A stretch of 64,000 nucleotides of DNA from Acidobacteriota bacterium (GTDB taxonomy: Bacteria > Acidobacteriota > Blastocatellia > Pyrinomonadales > Pyrinomonadaceae). The notes under the pieces were generated by a model. That model worked only from the letters and a program-made list of their open reading frames with translations, ran no database searches and was not told the DNA's origin. The stretch lies in the NCBI GenBank assembly GCA_019639155.1, contig JAHBSJ010000002.1, forward strand, positions 124,001-188,000, in the 5' to 3' direction. The position numbers and the translations under genes are program-made. Shown one piece after another: positions 1-8,221 of the stretch; position 1 is the stretch's first letter, and each line of letters starts with the position of its first letter.

Positions 1-691
1 GAGAGATCGCTTCTTCGATCTGATATCGCGACGAAGCAAGCGTCTGCACTTTTGAAAGGAAAATATCGTCAAGCTGGCGGAGCCGATCCAGATTACGATC
101 GATGATCGTCACCTTTGCGCCAAGACCGACCGCCATTTTCGCGGCCTCAGTGCCCACAATTCCGCCGCCGATGATGACGACATTCGCTGCAGGAACACCC
201 GGAACACCGCCGAGCAAAATTCCCTTGCCGCCGTTCATCTTTTCCAGATACGTCGCACCGACCTGGACAGACATCCGTCCCGCAACCTCGGACATCGGCG
301 TCAGCAGCGGCAGTTTGCCATGAGCGTCCGTAATGGTCTCGTACGCCACGCCTGTCACGTTGCGCTCCATCATCTGCTTGGTCAGTTCGAATTCAGGAGC
401 AAGGTGCAGGTATGTGAAAAGCAGCTGGTTCTCACGCATACGCGGATATTCGGGAGCAATGGGCTCTTTGACCTTTACGACCATGTCGCCCGCTTCCCAA
501 ACCTCGTCGGCCGTTTCGAGCATTGTTGCGCCGGCCTTGACGTACTGCTCGTCAGTAAATCCTGAGCCTTCGCCCGCCGTTTTCTGCACGAAAACTTCGT
601 GCCCCGCATTCTCCAACGCCTGCACGCCCGCCGGCGTCAGCCCGACGCGATATTCATTGTCTTTTATCTCTTTCGGTAATCCGATCTTCAT
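1..691 (-). CDS. ald: Alanine dehydrogenase, 3' part beyond the window
   Basis: The reverse strand reads from ATG at 691 to the window edge without a stop, giving 230 codons of a family that is normally about 370. It begins [20 protein letters not shown], the typical start of NAD-dependent L-alanine dehydrogenases, which interconvert L-alanine and pyruvate plus ammonia. The substrate-site region is recognisable (VVKVKEP, then TYLHLAPE with the conserved His), and the Rossmann nucleotide-binding loop [15 protein letters not shown] follows. The remainder of the NAD domain is cut off. It is a cytoplasmic enzyme of alanine catabolism. No promoter was recognised in the ~100 bases upstream, which separate it from the co-directional gene that ends at 796. 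A related NADP transhydrogenase alpha subunit is unlikely given the close match at the N-terminus. Confidence 0.93.
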   Translation of the reverse strand, partial: MKIGLPKEIKDNEYRVGLTPAGVQALENAGHEVFVQKTAGEGSGFTDEQYVKAGATMLETADEVWEAGDMVVKVKEPIAPEYPRMRENQLLFTYLHLAPEFELTKQMMERNVTGVAYETITDAHGKLPLLTPMSEVAGRMSVQVGATYLEKMNGGKGILLGGVPGVPAANVVIIGGGIVGTEAAKMAVGLGAKVTIIDRNLDRLRQLDDIFLSKVQTLASSRYQIEEAIS

Positions 692-795
692 TTATAAACT
701 CTCCGATAAAAAAATTGCTAACAGCCCTGCAGCAAACGTCAATTTTACGCTGTTGTCCCAAAAAACGTGAAATGCGTTAGCCGAAAACTGCTCGT

Positions 796-2103
796 TCAAT
801 TCAAAAGCAGCGGCCGCCGTTTGATCACATACGGCCGCGCGGCGACAAACACCTCACCGGCGTCGTTGAATGTGATACCAAATGCCTGGTTTGCCTGCGA
901 AGCTCCTATCTGTTTCCCTGTCGGCGTAAACACACGTATCACGCTCGTCTCCGTCACATATATGTTACCGCTCGGGTCTAGGGCAATATCGTTTGGCGAA
1001 TTCAGTTCGGCCGGAAAACGATTCAGGAATTTACCTTCCGATGAGAATTTGATGATGTCCTTGCCTCGGCGATCCAGTAAATACATCGTCCCGGCAGCAT
1101 CCGCCGTTACCGATTCAAATCCGAAGCTGGCATCGGCGGCGGCTGATGCTTCCCTGAACGTCTTGACCTCCACAAGGTCTTTGTCGAGAAAAACGATACC
1201 CTGACGCCCGACCGCGATCACGCTGCCGTCGGGTTTGACGTGGATATCACGGAGCCGCGGATCTTCGTATCGGGCTTTTTCCTCGCCGTCCAAACTCGTA
1301 TATTTTCCGATACCCTTGTTGCCGAGCACGAACAGATTTCCCGACCGATCCGGTGCCATTGCAAAGACGATGCTGGCTCCGTTTGCGGTCCATTGCCTTA
1401 AAAAATTGCCTTCCTGGTCAAATATCTGGATCCTGCCGCCATTGTAATCAGTGCTGTAAACATTCCCTTTGTTATCGACGGCGACGACGCGATTATCAGT
1501 GAACCGCCCGACGCCGGTTCCCTCGCCCCCAAAACGCATAAGTTCGCCTGACGAATCCATCTCGGCTGCCCTGATCGGCCGTTCCTCCGGCGATGCGTCA
1601 GCCGTCGAACGCGTTTTCAGCCAAGCGCCGATAATTATGGCAGCGATCACGAACACCGCAAGCCCGCCGAGGACGATGAACGTCAAAAAGTAACCACCGA
1701 CCCTTTTCGCCGCGGCAGTATCGACCTTTATCTGCGACAAAGGTTCGAAGATCTTGGTGAGAGAAATGGACTCGAACTTGATCGGCTCGCCGCGTTCGAG
1801 CCTGTCGACCGCATCCTTGGCGTCCGCCAGCCGACCGCCGAATCGCTCGTGATAAAGCTTGATCGCGTGGATCTTCTTGTTTTCGGCGATCAGCTTTTTT
1901 ATCTCAGCGAATATAAAAGCCTTTTGCGTAAGATCAGCCAGTTCATTCGGTTTCGGCTCAGAGCTGTGATCTGCGGCGGGGTCATCCGAGTAAAGATATC
2001 GCGGTACCAAGATCGTGCTGCCGCAAAATCCGCATTTCTGCGTCTTGCCGCCCTCATACTCAAGCGGCCCCGAACACGATTCGCATTTAAAGACCTGTGC
2101 CAT
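796..2103 (-). CDS. Zinc-ribbon / L7L12-like / membrane-anchored NHL beta-propeller protein
   Basis: This 435-residue protein shows four parts in order. Residues ~5-33 form a CxxC...CxxC zinc ribbon (CESC, CGFC). Residues ~65-105 contain IHAIKLYHERFGGRLADAKD, which resembles the C-terminal helical domain of ribosomal protein L7/L12. One hydrophobic segment follows at ~135-163. The rest (about 180-435) has repeated sheets with glycine turns such as DNKGNVYSTDYNGGRIQIFD and DPSGNIYVTE, typical of NHL/SMP-30 beta-propellers. With a single membrane span and no signal peptide, the ribbon is probably cytoplasmic and the propeller external; this is inferred. No enzyme active site is evident, so a sensing or scaffolding role is a guess only. 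Confidence 0.8.
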   Translation of the reverse strand: MAQVFKCESCSGPLEYEGGKTQKCGFCGSTILVPRYLYSDDPAADHSSEPKPNELADLTQKAFIFAEIKKLIAENKKIHAIKLYHERFGGRLADAKDAVDRLERGEPIKFESISLTKIFEPLSQIKVDTAAAKRVGGYFLTFIVLGGLAVFVIAAIIIGAWLKTRSTADASPEERPIRAAEMDSSGELMRFGGEGTGVGRFTDNRVVAVDNKGNVYSTDYNGGRIQIFDQEGNFLRQWTANGASIVFAMAPDRSGNLFVLGNKGIGKYTSLDGEEKARYEDPRLRDIHVKPDGSVIAVGRQGIVFLDKDLVEVKTFREASAAADASFGFESVTADAAGTMYLLDRRGKDIIKFSSEGKFLNRFPAELNSPNDIALDPSGNIYVTETSVIRVFTPTGKQIGASQANQAFGITFNDAGEVFVAARPYVIKRRPLLLN

Positions 2104-2304
2104 GAGATCTGTCTATTTTGATACCGAGGCCGCGGTGCCGACCATCGGCCCAATGAGAAATTAGATCATTATCCGATAAAACGAGGAATTTGATCATGGT
2201 CCAACAACAATATCTGCAAAAGCAGCCGATCGTAACTTCGCGATGTCAGATTTGATGATCCGGGTAAATTTCGCGAAAATCTTATTTGACCCAAATAATA
2301 CACT

Positions 2305-2853
2305 ATGACAAACGAAATTTTTGAAATACCTGTCCGAACTATCGACGGCGAGGAAACCACTCTCGCCAATTACAAAGGCAAGACGCTGCTCATCGTGAAC
2401 GTCGCGTCAAAATGCGGATTGACGCCGCAATACGAAGGCCTCGAAAAACTCTATAAAGAATACAATGACAAGGGATTTGAGATCCTCGGCTTCCCTTGCA
2501 ACGATTTCAAGGGCCAGGAACCCGGCACCGAGGAAGAGATCAAGGATTTCTGCTCGACAAATTACAACGTCACCTTCCCGCTGTTCTCAAAGGTAGGCAT
2601 CCTCGAAAACCGCCATCCGCTATACGCAAGCCTCATCGAAGCTCAGCCCGAGGCAAACGTGAACAACGGCGGCGGCATGGAAGAACGGCTTCGCAATTTC
2701 GGCCACACACGCACGGATCCGACCGACGTTCTGTGGAACTTTGAGAAATTCCTCGTCAGCAAGAACGGCGACATCGTCTCGCGTTTCGCCCCCGACGTCA
2801 CCCCCGACGACGCCCGGCTTGTCGAGAAGATCGAAGCCGATCTCGGCAGCTAG
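2305..2853 (+). CDS. Glutathione peroxidase family (thiol peroxidase)
   Basis: The 182-residue thioredoxin-fold protein matches the glutathione peroxidase family, which reduces hydrogen peroxide and organic hydroperoxides. The peroxidatic residue is Cys37 in NVASKCGLTPQY, so this is a cysteine and not a selenocysteine enzyme. The rest of the catalytic set is present: Gln71 in FPCNDFKGQEPG and Trp-Asn in VLWNFEKF near residue 147. Cys83 in the helix after the Gln motif could be the resolving cysteine of thioredoxin-dependent members. No signal peptide is visible, so it should be cytoplasmic. It stands alone between convergent and divergent neighbours, and a perfect 11-bp inverted repeat just downstream may act as its terminator. 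Bacterial members of this type usually use thioredoxin despite the name. Confidence 0.94.
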   Translation: MTNEIFEIPVRTIDGEETTLANYKGKTLLIVNVASKCGLTPQYEGLEKLYKEYNDKGFEILGFPCNDFKGQEPGTEEEIKDFCSTNYNVTFPLFSKVGILENRHPLYASLIEAQPEANVNNGGGMEERLRNFGHTRTDPTDVLWNFEKFLVSKNGDIVSRFAPDVTPDDARLVEKIEADLGS

Positions 2854-2879
2854 CCGCAACGAATGCCTTTCGACAAAGG

Positions 2880-2944
2880 AAGACCACGGAGCCTGTTCGC
2901 TGAACAACTCCGTGGTCTCTGTGGTCTCTGTGGTCTCTGTGGTG
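2880..2944. repeat. Palindromic interspersed repeat with GTGGTCTCT microrepeats
   Basis: AGACCACGGAG (2881-2891) and CTCCGTGGTCT (2909-2919) form a perfect 11-bp inverted repeat with a 17-base loop. The right arm runs into about four tandem copies of a 9-base unit, GTGGTCTCT. The end, CTCTGTGGTGAA, and the CCACGGAG core recur at 54668-54739, so this is a small repeat family. It lies between glutathione peroxidase and the convergent gene at 2954 and could terminate either transcript. Confidence 0.75.
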
Positions 2945-2953
2945 AATTGCTTT

Positions 2954-3571
2954 CTAGCTCGCGCCGTAAACGACCGCCGAATTAGAAAAGTTCGAAACCG
3001 AATTGGATGCGACGGCACGGACGCGGTATTCGCAGTACATGCCCGGTGAAACGTTCGTGTCGGTATATGACTGCCGTCGGGTGTTCGCGTAGATAGCCCA
3101 ATCGACGGTGTCGCCATGCCGGCGCCAGATCTCGTACATTACCGACCCGTTCCGGTTGTTGCCGCGGAATTTGATCACATTGACGCCATTCGAATAGCCG
3201 AAACCCGAGAGTTCGGTCGGATCCTGTGCCTGATAGGTCCCGATGGCAGGTTCGCGGTAGTCAAAACCGCAGAAATCGAACTGCTCTTTTGGTGCGACAC
3301 CCGCGATCAGCGAATTACGTACTTGTGACATCAGCTCGATTATCTGTTGACGCATCGTGTTCTTGATGCTCACCACCGCCTTGCGCTCGCCCTCTGTCGC
3401 CATCGCCGCCTGTGCCTGTACATCCAGGTCTGCGGGCAGCGTGCCAATGGCCGTTTCCAGGCTGGTGCGCACCGCCGGGTCTATCGCATCCAGCTTTGTC
3501 CCGCCCAGCAGGTCCAGCACATTCGCCGCAAAATCCGCCAGGTCATTATCCGAAAGTCTTCTGTAGTTCAT
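2954..3571 (-). CDS. Unknown protein with fibronectin-III-like C-terminal half
   Basis: The 205-residue protein is not recognised as a named family. Residues 1 to ~95 look helical and polar (MNYRRLSDNDLADFAANVLD onward, then IKNTMRQQIIELMSQVRNS). Residues ~110-205 look like a beta-sandwich with the cadence of a fibronectin type III module, ending SYTDTNVSPGMYCEYRVRAV and SNFSNSAVVYG. No signal peptide or membrane segment is visible. The segment IIELMSQVRNS faintly resembles DMIELMTKIRNA in the unknown protein at 35428-36084, so the two may share a helical domain; that comparison is by eye. A palindrome upstream at 3601-3615 may belong to its promoter. Confidence 0.72.
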   Translation of the reverse strand: MNYRRLSDNDLADFAANVLDLLGGTKLDAIDPAVRTSLETAIGTLPADLDVQAQAAMATEGERKAVVSIKNTMRQQIIELMSQVRNSLIAGVAPKEQFDFCGFDYREPAIGTYQAQDPTELSGFGYSNGVNVIKFRGNNRNGSVMYEIWRRHGDTVDWAIYANTRRQSYTDTNVSPGMYCEYRVRAVASNSVSNFSNSAVVYGAS

Positions 3572-3600
3572 ATATTTTGCATCTCCTGTATGTTTTATCT

Positions 3601-3615
3601 AATGACACAGTCATT
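3601..3615. promoter_or_regulatory. Palindrome upstream of the 2954-3571 gene
   Basis: AATGAC-ACA-GTCATT is a perfect 6-3-6 inverted repeat 30 bases upstream of the start codon of the minus-strand gene. Its size and position suit a dimeric repressor site. No partner regulator is identified. Confidence 0.4.
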
Positions 3616-3743
3616 GTGCCACAGATGCAACAATACCCCATGCCGTTTCACATGTCAAGCGTTATTTTATCGCTGAAACAGTTTTCTTTGGATCAAAGGG
3701 ATTTCGTCCCTGTCGAGTTGCCGGACCCAATCGGATTATTTTA

Positions 3744-3758
3744 GTAGGCTGCCTAGTG
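3744..3758 (+). promoter_or_regulatory. Operator-like repeat, copy 1, restriction operon
   Basis: GTAGGCTGCCTAGTG lies 11 bases upstream of the -35 box of the restriction operon. It contains the perfect palindrome TAGGC-T-GCCTA and extends to TAGTAGGC on its left side. The same sequence with three substitutions recurs at 3791-3805, exactly 47 bases on. Confidence 0.65.
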
Positions 3759-3768
3759 CACATTTTTC

Positions 3769-3797
3769 TTGACAAGTAGTTTTTATCGCCGTAGACT
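3769..3797 (+). promoter_or_regulatory. Sigma70 promoter of the restriction operon
   Basis: TTGACA (3769-3774), a 17-base spacer and TAGACT (3792-3797) make a near-consensus promoter. The first gene starts at 3814, leaving a very short leader that contains the ribosome-binding site AGGAGAGG (3805-3812). Confidence 0.75.
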
Positions 3798-3805
3798 GCC
3801 TACTA
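3791..3805 (+). promoter_or_regulatory. Operator-like repeat, copy 2, overlapping the -10 box
   Basis: GTAGACTGCCTACTA repeats copy 1 and covers the whole -10 element. A protein bound here would block RNA polymerase, so autorepression of the operon is the natural reading. The pair fits a consensus palindrome TAGTAGGC-T-GCCTACTA. No dedicated controller gene is present; the helix-turn-helix at the RhuM N-terminus is one candidate binder. Confidence 0.65.
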
Positions 3806-3813
3806 GGAGAGGA

Positions 3814-4371
3814 ATGGAGCGATTTAGACTTAACAAGATCGGAGTAATCAGAAACGGCATTTTTGCTCGCCCTTCGGCATACGGGAACGCCGCATATCTG
3901 CAATCTCGGCATTTCGGGGAATACGGAAAGATCGAGCGGCCTATTGTTTCAAATGTTGAGGTTAACCCGACGATCCAAAAGCATTTGCTCGAAAAAGGCG
4001 ATGTGCTTGTCGCAACAAAAGGCACGAATAATATTGCCGCGGTATTTGACGGATCGTTTTTGGCGGTAGCTTCGACGTCACTTTTTGTGATTCGGATCAT
4101 GGTCCCAAATATTTTGCCTGAATTTCTGGCTTTGAGCTTCAATAGCCCATTGGGCCAAAAGCGGCTGCAAAAGCTTGCTGTTGGCTCAAAGATCGTCTCC
4201 ATTCCAAAAACATTGCTCGCAACTATGGAATTCAATTTTCCGGACCTCAATGATCAAAAGCGCATACTTGAAATCGATAAACTAAGTCGGAAAGAGAAGG
4301 AACTTAGAACACAGATCGCCGATCTTCGGCGAAGCTTTGTTGAGCGTCAGGTCGCAAGGCTAATTAGATGA
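3814..4371 (+). CDS. Half-size type I specificity subunit (single-TRD HsdS-like)
   Basis: The 185-residue protein has one target-recognition-like domain and then a helical tail, instead of the two-domain plan of a full HsdS. The stretch LEKGDVLVATKGTNNIAAVF is the HsdS beta-strand signature. VSIPKTLLATMEFNFPDLND followed by QKRILEIDKLSRKEKELRTQ is the conserved turn leading into the spacer helix. The ATG at 3814 is chosen over TTG at 3769 because TTG is part of the -35 box and AGGAG sits four bases before 3814. It opens the operon and ends 10 bases before hsdM. It may dimerise into a two-half specificity subunit, pair with the full HsdS at 6963, or regulate; which is unknown. Confidence 0.8.
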   Translation: MERFRLNKIGVIRNGIFARPSAYGNAAYLQSRHFGEYGKIERPIVSNVEVNPTIQKHLLEKGDVLVATKGTNNIAAVFDGSFLAVASTSLFVIRIMVPNILPEFLALSFNSPLGQKRLQKLAVGSKIVSIPKTLLATMEFNFPDLNDQKRILEIDKLSRKEKELRTQIADLRRSFVERQVARLIR

Positions 4372-4381
4372 AAGAATTATT

Positions 4382-5947
4382 ATGTCAAAGATAACCCAAA
4401 AGCAGATCAACGATGCGGTATGGAAAGCCTGTGATGGCTTTCGCGGGAGCATTGACCCGACAGTTTATAAAGACTATGTGCTTACGATGCTCTTTATTAA
4501 GTATCTAAGCGATGTCCATGACGACAAGTTTGAGACATATCTGGAAAAGTACGGCGGGGACAAAGACCGTGCAAAGCGTGCAATGGAGCTGGAACGTTTC
4601 GTTGTGCCGGAGAATAGTCACTTTAGGTTTTTCTTTGATAACCGCAACGAAGCGAACATTGGCGAGCTGATCGATATTGGGCTTGCCGATCTGGTCGAAG
4701 CGAACCGCGAAAAGCTTTACAGCGAAGACGGCGCCGGGATATTCCAAAATATCTCATTCAACAGCAGCATCCTTGGCGATCAGCAGGACAAGAACACAAG
4801 GATAAAGAACCTTCTTCTTGGTTTCGACAAAGAAGATCTTGATCTTCGCCCGTCCCATGTCGGCGGAGCGGACATTATCGGTGACGCTTACATGTTTCTT
4901 ATTGAAAAATTCGCAAGCGATGCCGGAAAGAAAGCCGGAGAATTCTTTACGCCCGCTGGCGTATCGACGCTGATCGCAAAGCTGACAAAATCAAAACCGG
5001 GTTCGCGCATCTGTGATCCGACGTGCGGTTCTGGTTCGTTGCTCATCAAGGCCGGAATGGAAGTCGGTTCGGATAACTTTGCACTTTACGGCCAGGAATC
5101 GATGGGCAGCACTTGGGCTTTGGCGATAATGAATATGTTTCTCCACGGTATCGACAATGCAACTATCCGCTGGGGTGACACTATCCGCAATCCAAAGCTT
5201 AAAGAAGGCGATGCCCTGATGAAGTTCGACACCGTCGTGGCCAATCCGCCGTTCTCGCTCGATAAATGGGGAAAGGTTGATGACAAGGAAGATGACCGAG
5301 CGACGAAAAGCTACGATCCTGCCGAAGATCAATATAACCGCTTTTGGCGCGGTATTCCGCCAAAGAGCAAGGGCGACTGGGCATTTATCTCGCACATGAT
5401 CGAGATCGCACACGAAGGCCATGGAAAGGTTGGCGTCGTGGTTCCTCACGGCGTTTTGTTCCGCAGCCAGAGCGAAGCAAAGATCAGGCAAAAGACGATC
5501 GAAGAAAATCTGCTCGAAGCCGTTATCGGCCTTCCGGCAAATCTTTTCTTCGGCACGGGCATTCCGGCGGCGATCCTTATCTTTAACAAAGGCAAGGGCG
5601 ACAACCGCGACGTTCTTTTTATCGATGCCAGCCAGCATTTTGAAAGCGTCAAAACCCAAAATCGTCTCCGCGAATCGGACATCGAGCACATCGTTGAAAC
5701 CTATCGCAAATTCAACACCGGCGAGCTCGCCGCCGGTGTCGTCGAAGACAAATACAGCTACGTCGCAACGATTGAAGAGATCGAGGAAAACGATTTCAAC
5801 CTAAACATTCCCCGCTATGTCGATACGTTCGAGGAAGAACCGGAGGTTGATATTGCGGCAGTTCAGAAAGAGATCGCTCAATTGGAACAGGAGCTTGAGT
5901 CGGTCCAGGCGGAGTTGGGTAAGTATCTCGAAGAGCTCGGAGCGTAA
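4382..5947 (+). CDS. hsdM: Type I restriction-modification methyltransferase subunit
   Basis: The 521-residue protein is a full-length HsdM, the N6-adenine methyltransferase subunit that works with HsdS to methylate the host's recognition sites. The N-terminal helical domain (ITQKQINDAVWKACDGFRGS) leads to the SAM-binding motif DPTCGSGSLL at about residue 212. The catalytic motif NPPF lies near residue 287 (VVANPPFSLDKWG). The C-terminus ends in a coiled coil (about 485-520) expected to contact HsdS. The start is 10 bases after the half-HsdS stop, and the RhuM gene follows 8 bases later, so the genes are co-transcribed. Nothing suggests inactivation. Confidence 0.96.
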   Translation: MSKITQKQINDAVWKACDGFRGSIDPTVYKDYVLTMLFIKYLSDVHDDKFETYLEKYGGDKDRAKRAMELERFVVPENSHFRFFFDNRNEANIGELIDIGLADLVEANREKLYSEDGAGIFQNISFNSSILGDQQDKNTRIKNLLLGFDKEDLDLRPSHVGGADIIGDAYMFLIEKFASDAGKKAGEFFTPAGVSTLIAKLTKSKPGSRICDPTCGSGSLLIKAGMEVGSDNFALYGQESMGSTWALAIMNMFLHGIDNATIRWGDTIRNPKLKEGDALMKFDTVVANPPFSLDKWGKVDDKEDDRATKSYDPAEDQYNRFWRGIPPKSKGDWAFISHMIEIAHEGHGKVGVVVPHGVLFRSQSEAKIRQKTIEENLLEAVIGLPANLFFGTGIPAAILIFNKGKGDNRDVLFIDASQHFESVKTQNRLRESDIEHIVETYRKFNTGELAAGVVEDKYSYVATIEEIEENDFNLNIPRYVDTFEEEPEVDIAAVQKEIAQLEQELESVQAELGKYLEELGA

Positions 5948-5955
5948 ACACATTT

Positions 5956-6960
5956 ATGTCAGACAGCAGCATAATCATTTATCAAACAGATGATGGAGAT
6001 ACGAGGCTGGAAACACGCCTTTCGGACGAAACCGTGTGGCTGACGCAGGCACAGTTGGGCGATCTGTTTCAAAAGTCTAAAGCAACGATCAGCGAGCATA
6101 TCAGCAATGTCTTCGCGGAAGGCGAATTGGAAGAGGGATCAACTGTTCGGAAATTCCGAACAGTTCAAATTGAGGGTAATCGAGAGGTTGAGCGAAACCT
6201 CGAACATTACAACCTCGACGTTATTATCTCGGTCGGTTATCGGGTAAAGAGCCATCGCGGGACCAAGTTTCGGCAATGGGCGACAGCGAGGCTTCGCGAG
6301 TATATCGTAAAGGGATTCACGATGAATGACGACCTGCTGAAAAACGCAGGCGGCGGCAATTATTTCGAAGAGCTTCTCGAACGGATTCGTGATATTCGTT
6401 CGTCGGAAAAGGTATTTTGGCGAAAGGTGCTGGATATTTATGCGACAAGTATCGACTATGACCCGAAACACGAAATGTCCGTCAGATTCTTTCAGACGGT
6501 GCAGAACAAGATGCACTATGCCGCACATGGAAATACCGCGGCCGAGGTGATCTATAAGCGGGTTGACGCGAGCAAGCCGAATCTCGGCATGACACATATC
6601 CGAGGGATAAAGCCGACCAAACAGGAAACCGAGATCGCAAAGAACTATCTGACCGAAAGCGAACTCAATCTGCTAAACCGTATGGTCACCGCCTATCTGG
6701 AACTGGCGGAGCTGCAGGCGCTGAACCGCAAGCCGATGTATATGCAGGACTGGATCGAGCGGCTGGACGAATTTCTAAGGATGACCGGAAACCCGATCCT
6801 TGATGACGCCGGAAGCATCAGCCATAAGCAAGCGATCCGAAAGGCCGAGGCGGAATACAAACTTTATAAAGAACGGACAAAGAACGACCTGTCCGAAGCC
6901 GAGAAACACTTTATTGAGCATCTCGAAAAAGAGACGAAAAAGCTGAAAACGAAGAAATAG
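5956..6960 (+). CDS. rhuM: RhuM family protein
   Basis: The 334-residue protein matches the RhuM family, named from a Salmonella pathogenicity island and often found inside type I restriction operons. Residues ~27-55 (VWLTQAQLGDLFQKSKATIS) form a plausible helix-turn-helix. The family core follows with VISVGYRVKSHRGTKFRQWA. The C-terminal third is charged and helical, ending in lysine-rich KETKKLKTKK. Its biochemical role is not established. It sits between hsdM and hsdS with gaps of 8 and 2 bases, so it is made with the methylase complex. The N-terminal helix-turn-helix makes it a candidate binder of the operator repeats at 3744 and 3791; that is inference. Confidence 0.9.
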   Translation: MSDSSIIIYQTDDGDTRLETRLSDETVWLTQAQLGDLFQKSKATISEHISNVFAEGELEEGSTVRKFRTVQIEGNREVERNLEHYNLDVIISVGYRVKSHRGTKFRQWATARLREYIVKGFTMNDDLLKNAGGGNYFEELLERIRDIRSSEKVFWRKVLDIYATSIDYDPKHEMSVRFFQTVQNKMHYAAHGNTAAEVIYKRVDASKPNLGMTHIRGIKPTKQETEIAKNYLTESELNLLNRMVTAYLELAELQALNRKPMYMQDWIERLDEFLRMTGNPILDDAGSISHKQAIRKAEAEYKLYKERTKNDLSEAEKHFIEHLEKETKKLKTKK

Positions 6961-6962
6961 AT

Positions 6963-8219
6963 ATGGCTGGTTCAGAAAATACAAGACCATTTAGCAAGCC
7001 TTCGATTCCGAACGCGTGGGATGTTGAGAAACTGGTCGATTGTTGCTTAATTAAGGGCGAATACGGCCTCAACGCAGGTGCTGTAGAGTATTCCGAAAGT
7101 CTTCCGACTTATCTGCGAATTACTGATATCGATGATGACGGCTACTATTCGGAGGAAAAAAAGGTGTCGGTGAATGACAAACATTCAGCCAACTATGTTC
7201 TTTCAAAGGGCGACATCGTCTTCGCTCGAACTGGCGCGACCGTGGGAAAGACTTATTTGTATGACGAACGTGACGGTAATTTGGTTTTTGCTGGATTTCT
7301 GATTCGTTTTCGATCCGACTCAGCGAGGCTGTTACCAGAGTACCTCCGCTATTTCACTGATACAAAGACTTATTGGGACTGGGTGAAGACGGTTTCGATG
7401 AGGAGCGGGCAGCCTGGAATCAACGCCGAAGAATATGGCTCTTTGAAAATTCCGCTGCCGCCGTTGGCGGAGCAGAAGGCGATCGCGCATGTTTTGGGTT
7501 TGGTGGATAAGGCTATCGAACTTAACAACAAGATCATCGCCCAAAAAGAACTCCGCAAAAAATGGCTAATGCAGAACCTCCTAACCGGCAAAAAACGCCT
7601 CAAAGGCTTCACCGGCGAATGGCAAGAAGCACCTCTCAGCCAAATCGGTGAGTTCTCAAAAGGGTCGGGAATTGCGAAAGAAGACGTTACCGAAACAGGA
7701 TTGCCTTGCGTTCGGTATGGCGAGATCTACACACGACACAACGTGATAATCCAAGATTTTGCTTCATTTGTTTCAGAGGCCGTGGCGAAAGGAAGTAAAG
7801 AGATCAATAAAGGCGACATCCTTTTTGCGGGTTCGGGTGAAACCCTGGAAGAAATTGGAAAATCGGTGGCGTACCTTGGAGAAGAGGTCGCCTATGCGGG
7901 CGGAGACATTATTATTCTCTCTACTTCTGACGCTGTGTCAGCAGAATACATCGCATACTTTCTTGAATCGGATTTCTTCCAACGCCAAAAACGCCGTTAC
8001 GGTCAAGGCCAATCGGTTGTTCACATCTATCGCAGCGATCTCGCCAGGCTGACGGTGATGCTTCCAAATCAAAAAGAACAAATGGTAATCGCCAAGGTCT
8101 TTCTAGTTGCGGATGAGGAAATTCGGACGTTGAGGAAAAGATCAGATACCCTTCGATCACTCAAGAAAGGACTGATGCAGCAGCTATTGACCGGGAAAAA
8201 GAGATTAAAGATCGATTAA
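6963..8219 (+). CDS. hsdS: Type I restriction-modification specificity subunit
   Basis: The 418-residue HsdS has two target-recognition domains, each closed by the family's proline/EQ motif and a long helix. These are IPLPPLAEQKAIAHVLGLVD near residue 163 and MLPNQKEQMVIAKVF near residue 366. The repeated LLTGKKRLK (ends of both halves) marks the internal duplication. Each domain reads half of a bipartite target sequence and the helices set the spacing. The gene starts two bases after rhuM and ends two bases before the DUF3800 gene. The AT-richer, less regular domains compared with hsdM are usual for specificity subunits, which exchange readily. Confidence 0.95.
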   Translation: MAGSENTRPFSKPSIPNAWDVEKLVDCCLIKGEYGLNAGAVEYSESLPTYLRITDIDDDGYYSEEKKVSVNDKHSANYVLSKGDIVFARTGATVGKTYLYDERDGNLVFAGFLIRFRSDSARLLPEYLRYFTDTKTYWDWVKTVSMRSGQPGINAEEYGSLKIPLPPLAEQKAIAHVLGLVDKAIELNNKIIAQKELRKKWLMQNLLTGKKRLKGFTGEWQEAPLSQIGEFSKGSGIAKEDVTETGLPCVRYGEIYTRHNVIIQDFASFVSEAVAKGSKEINKGDILFAGSGETLEEIGKSVAYLGEEVAYAGGDIIILSTSDAVSAEYIAYFLESDFFQRQKRRYGQGQSVVHIYRSDLARLTVMLPNQKEQMVIAKVFLVADEEIRTLRKRSDTLRSLKKGLMQQLLTGKKRLKID

Positions 8220-8221
8220 CT

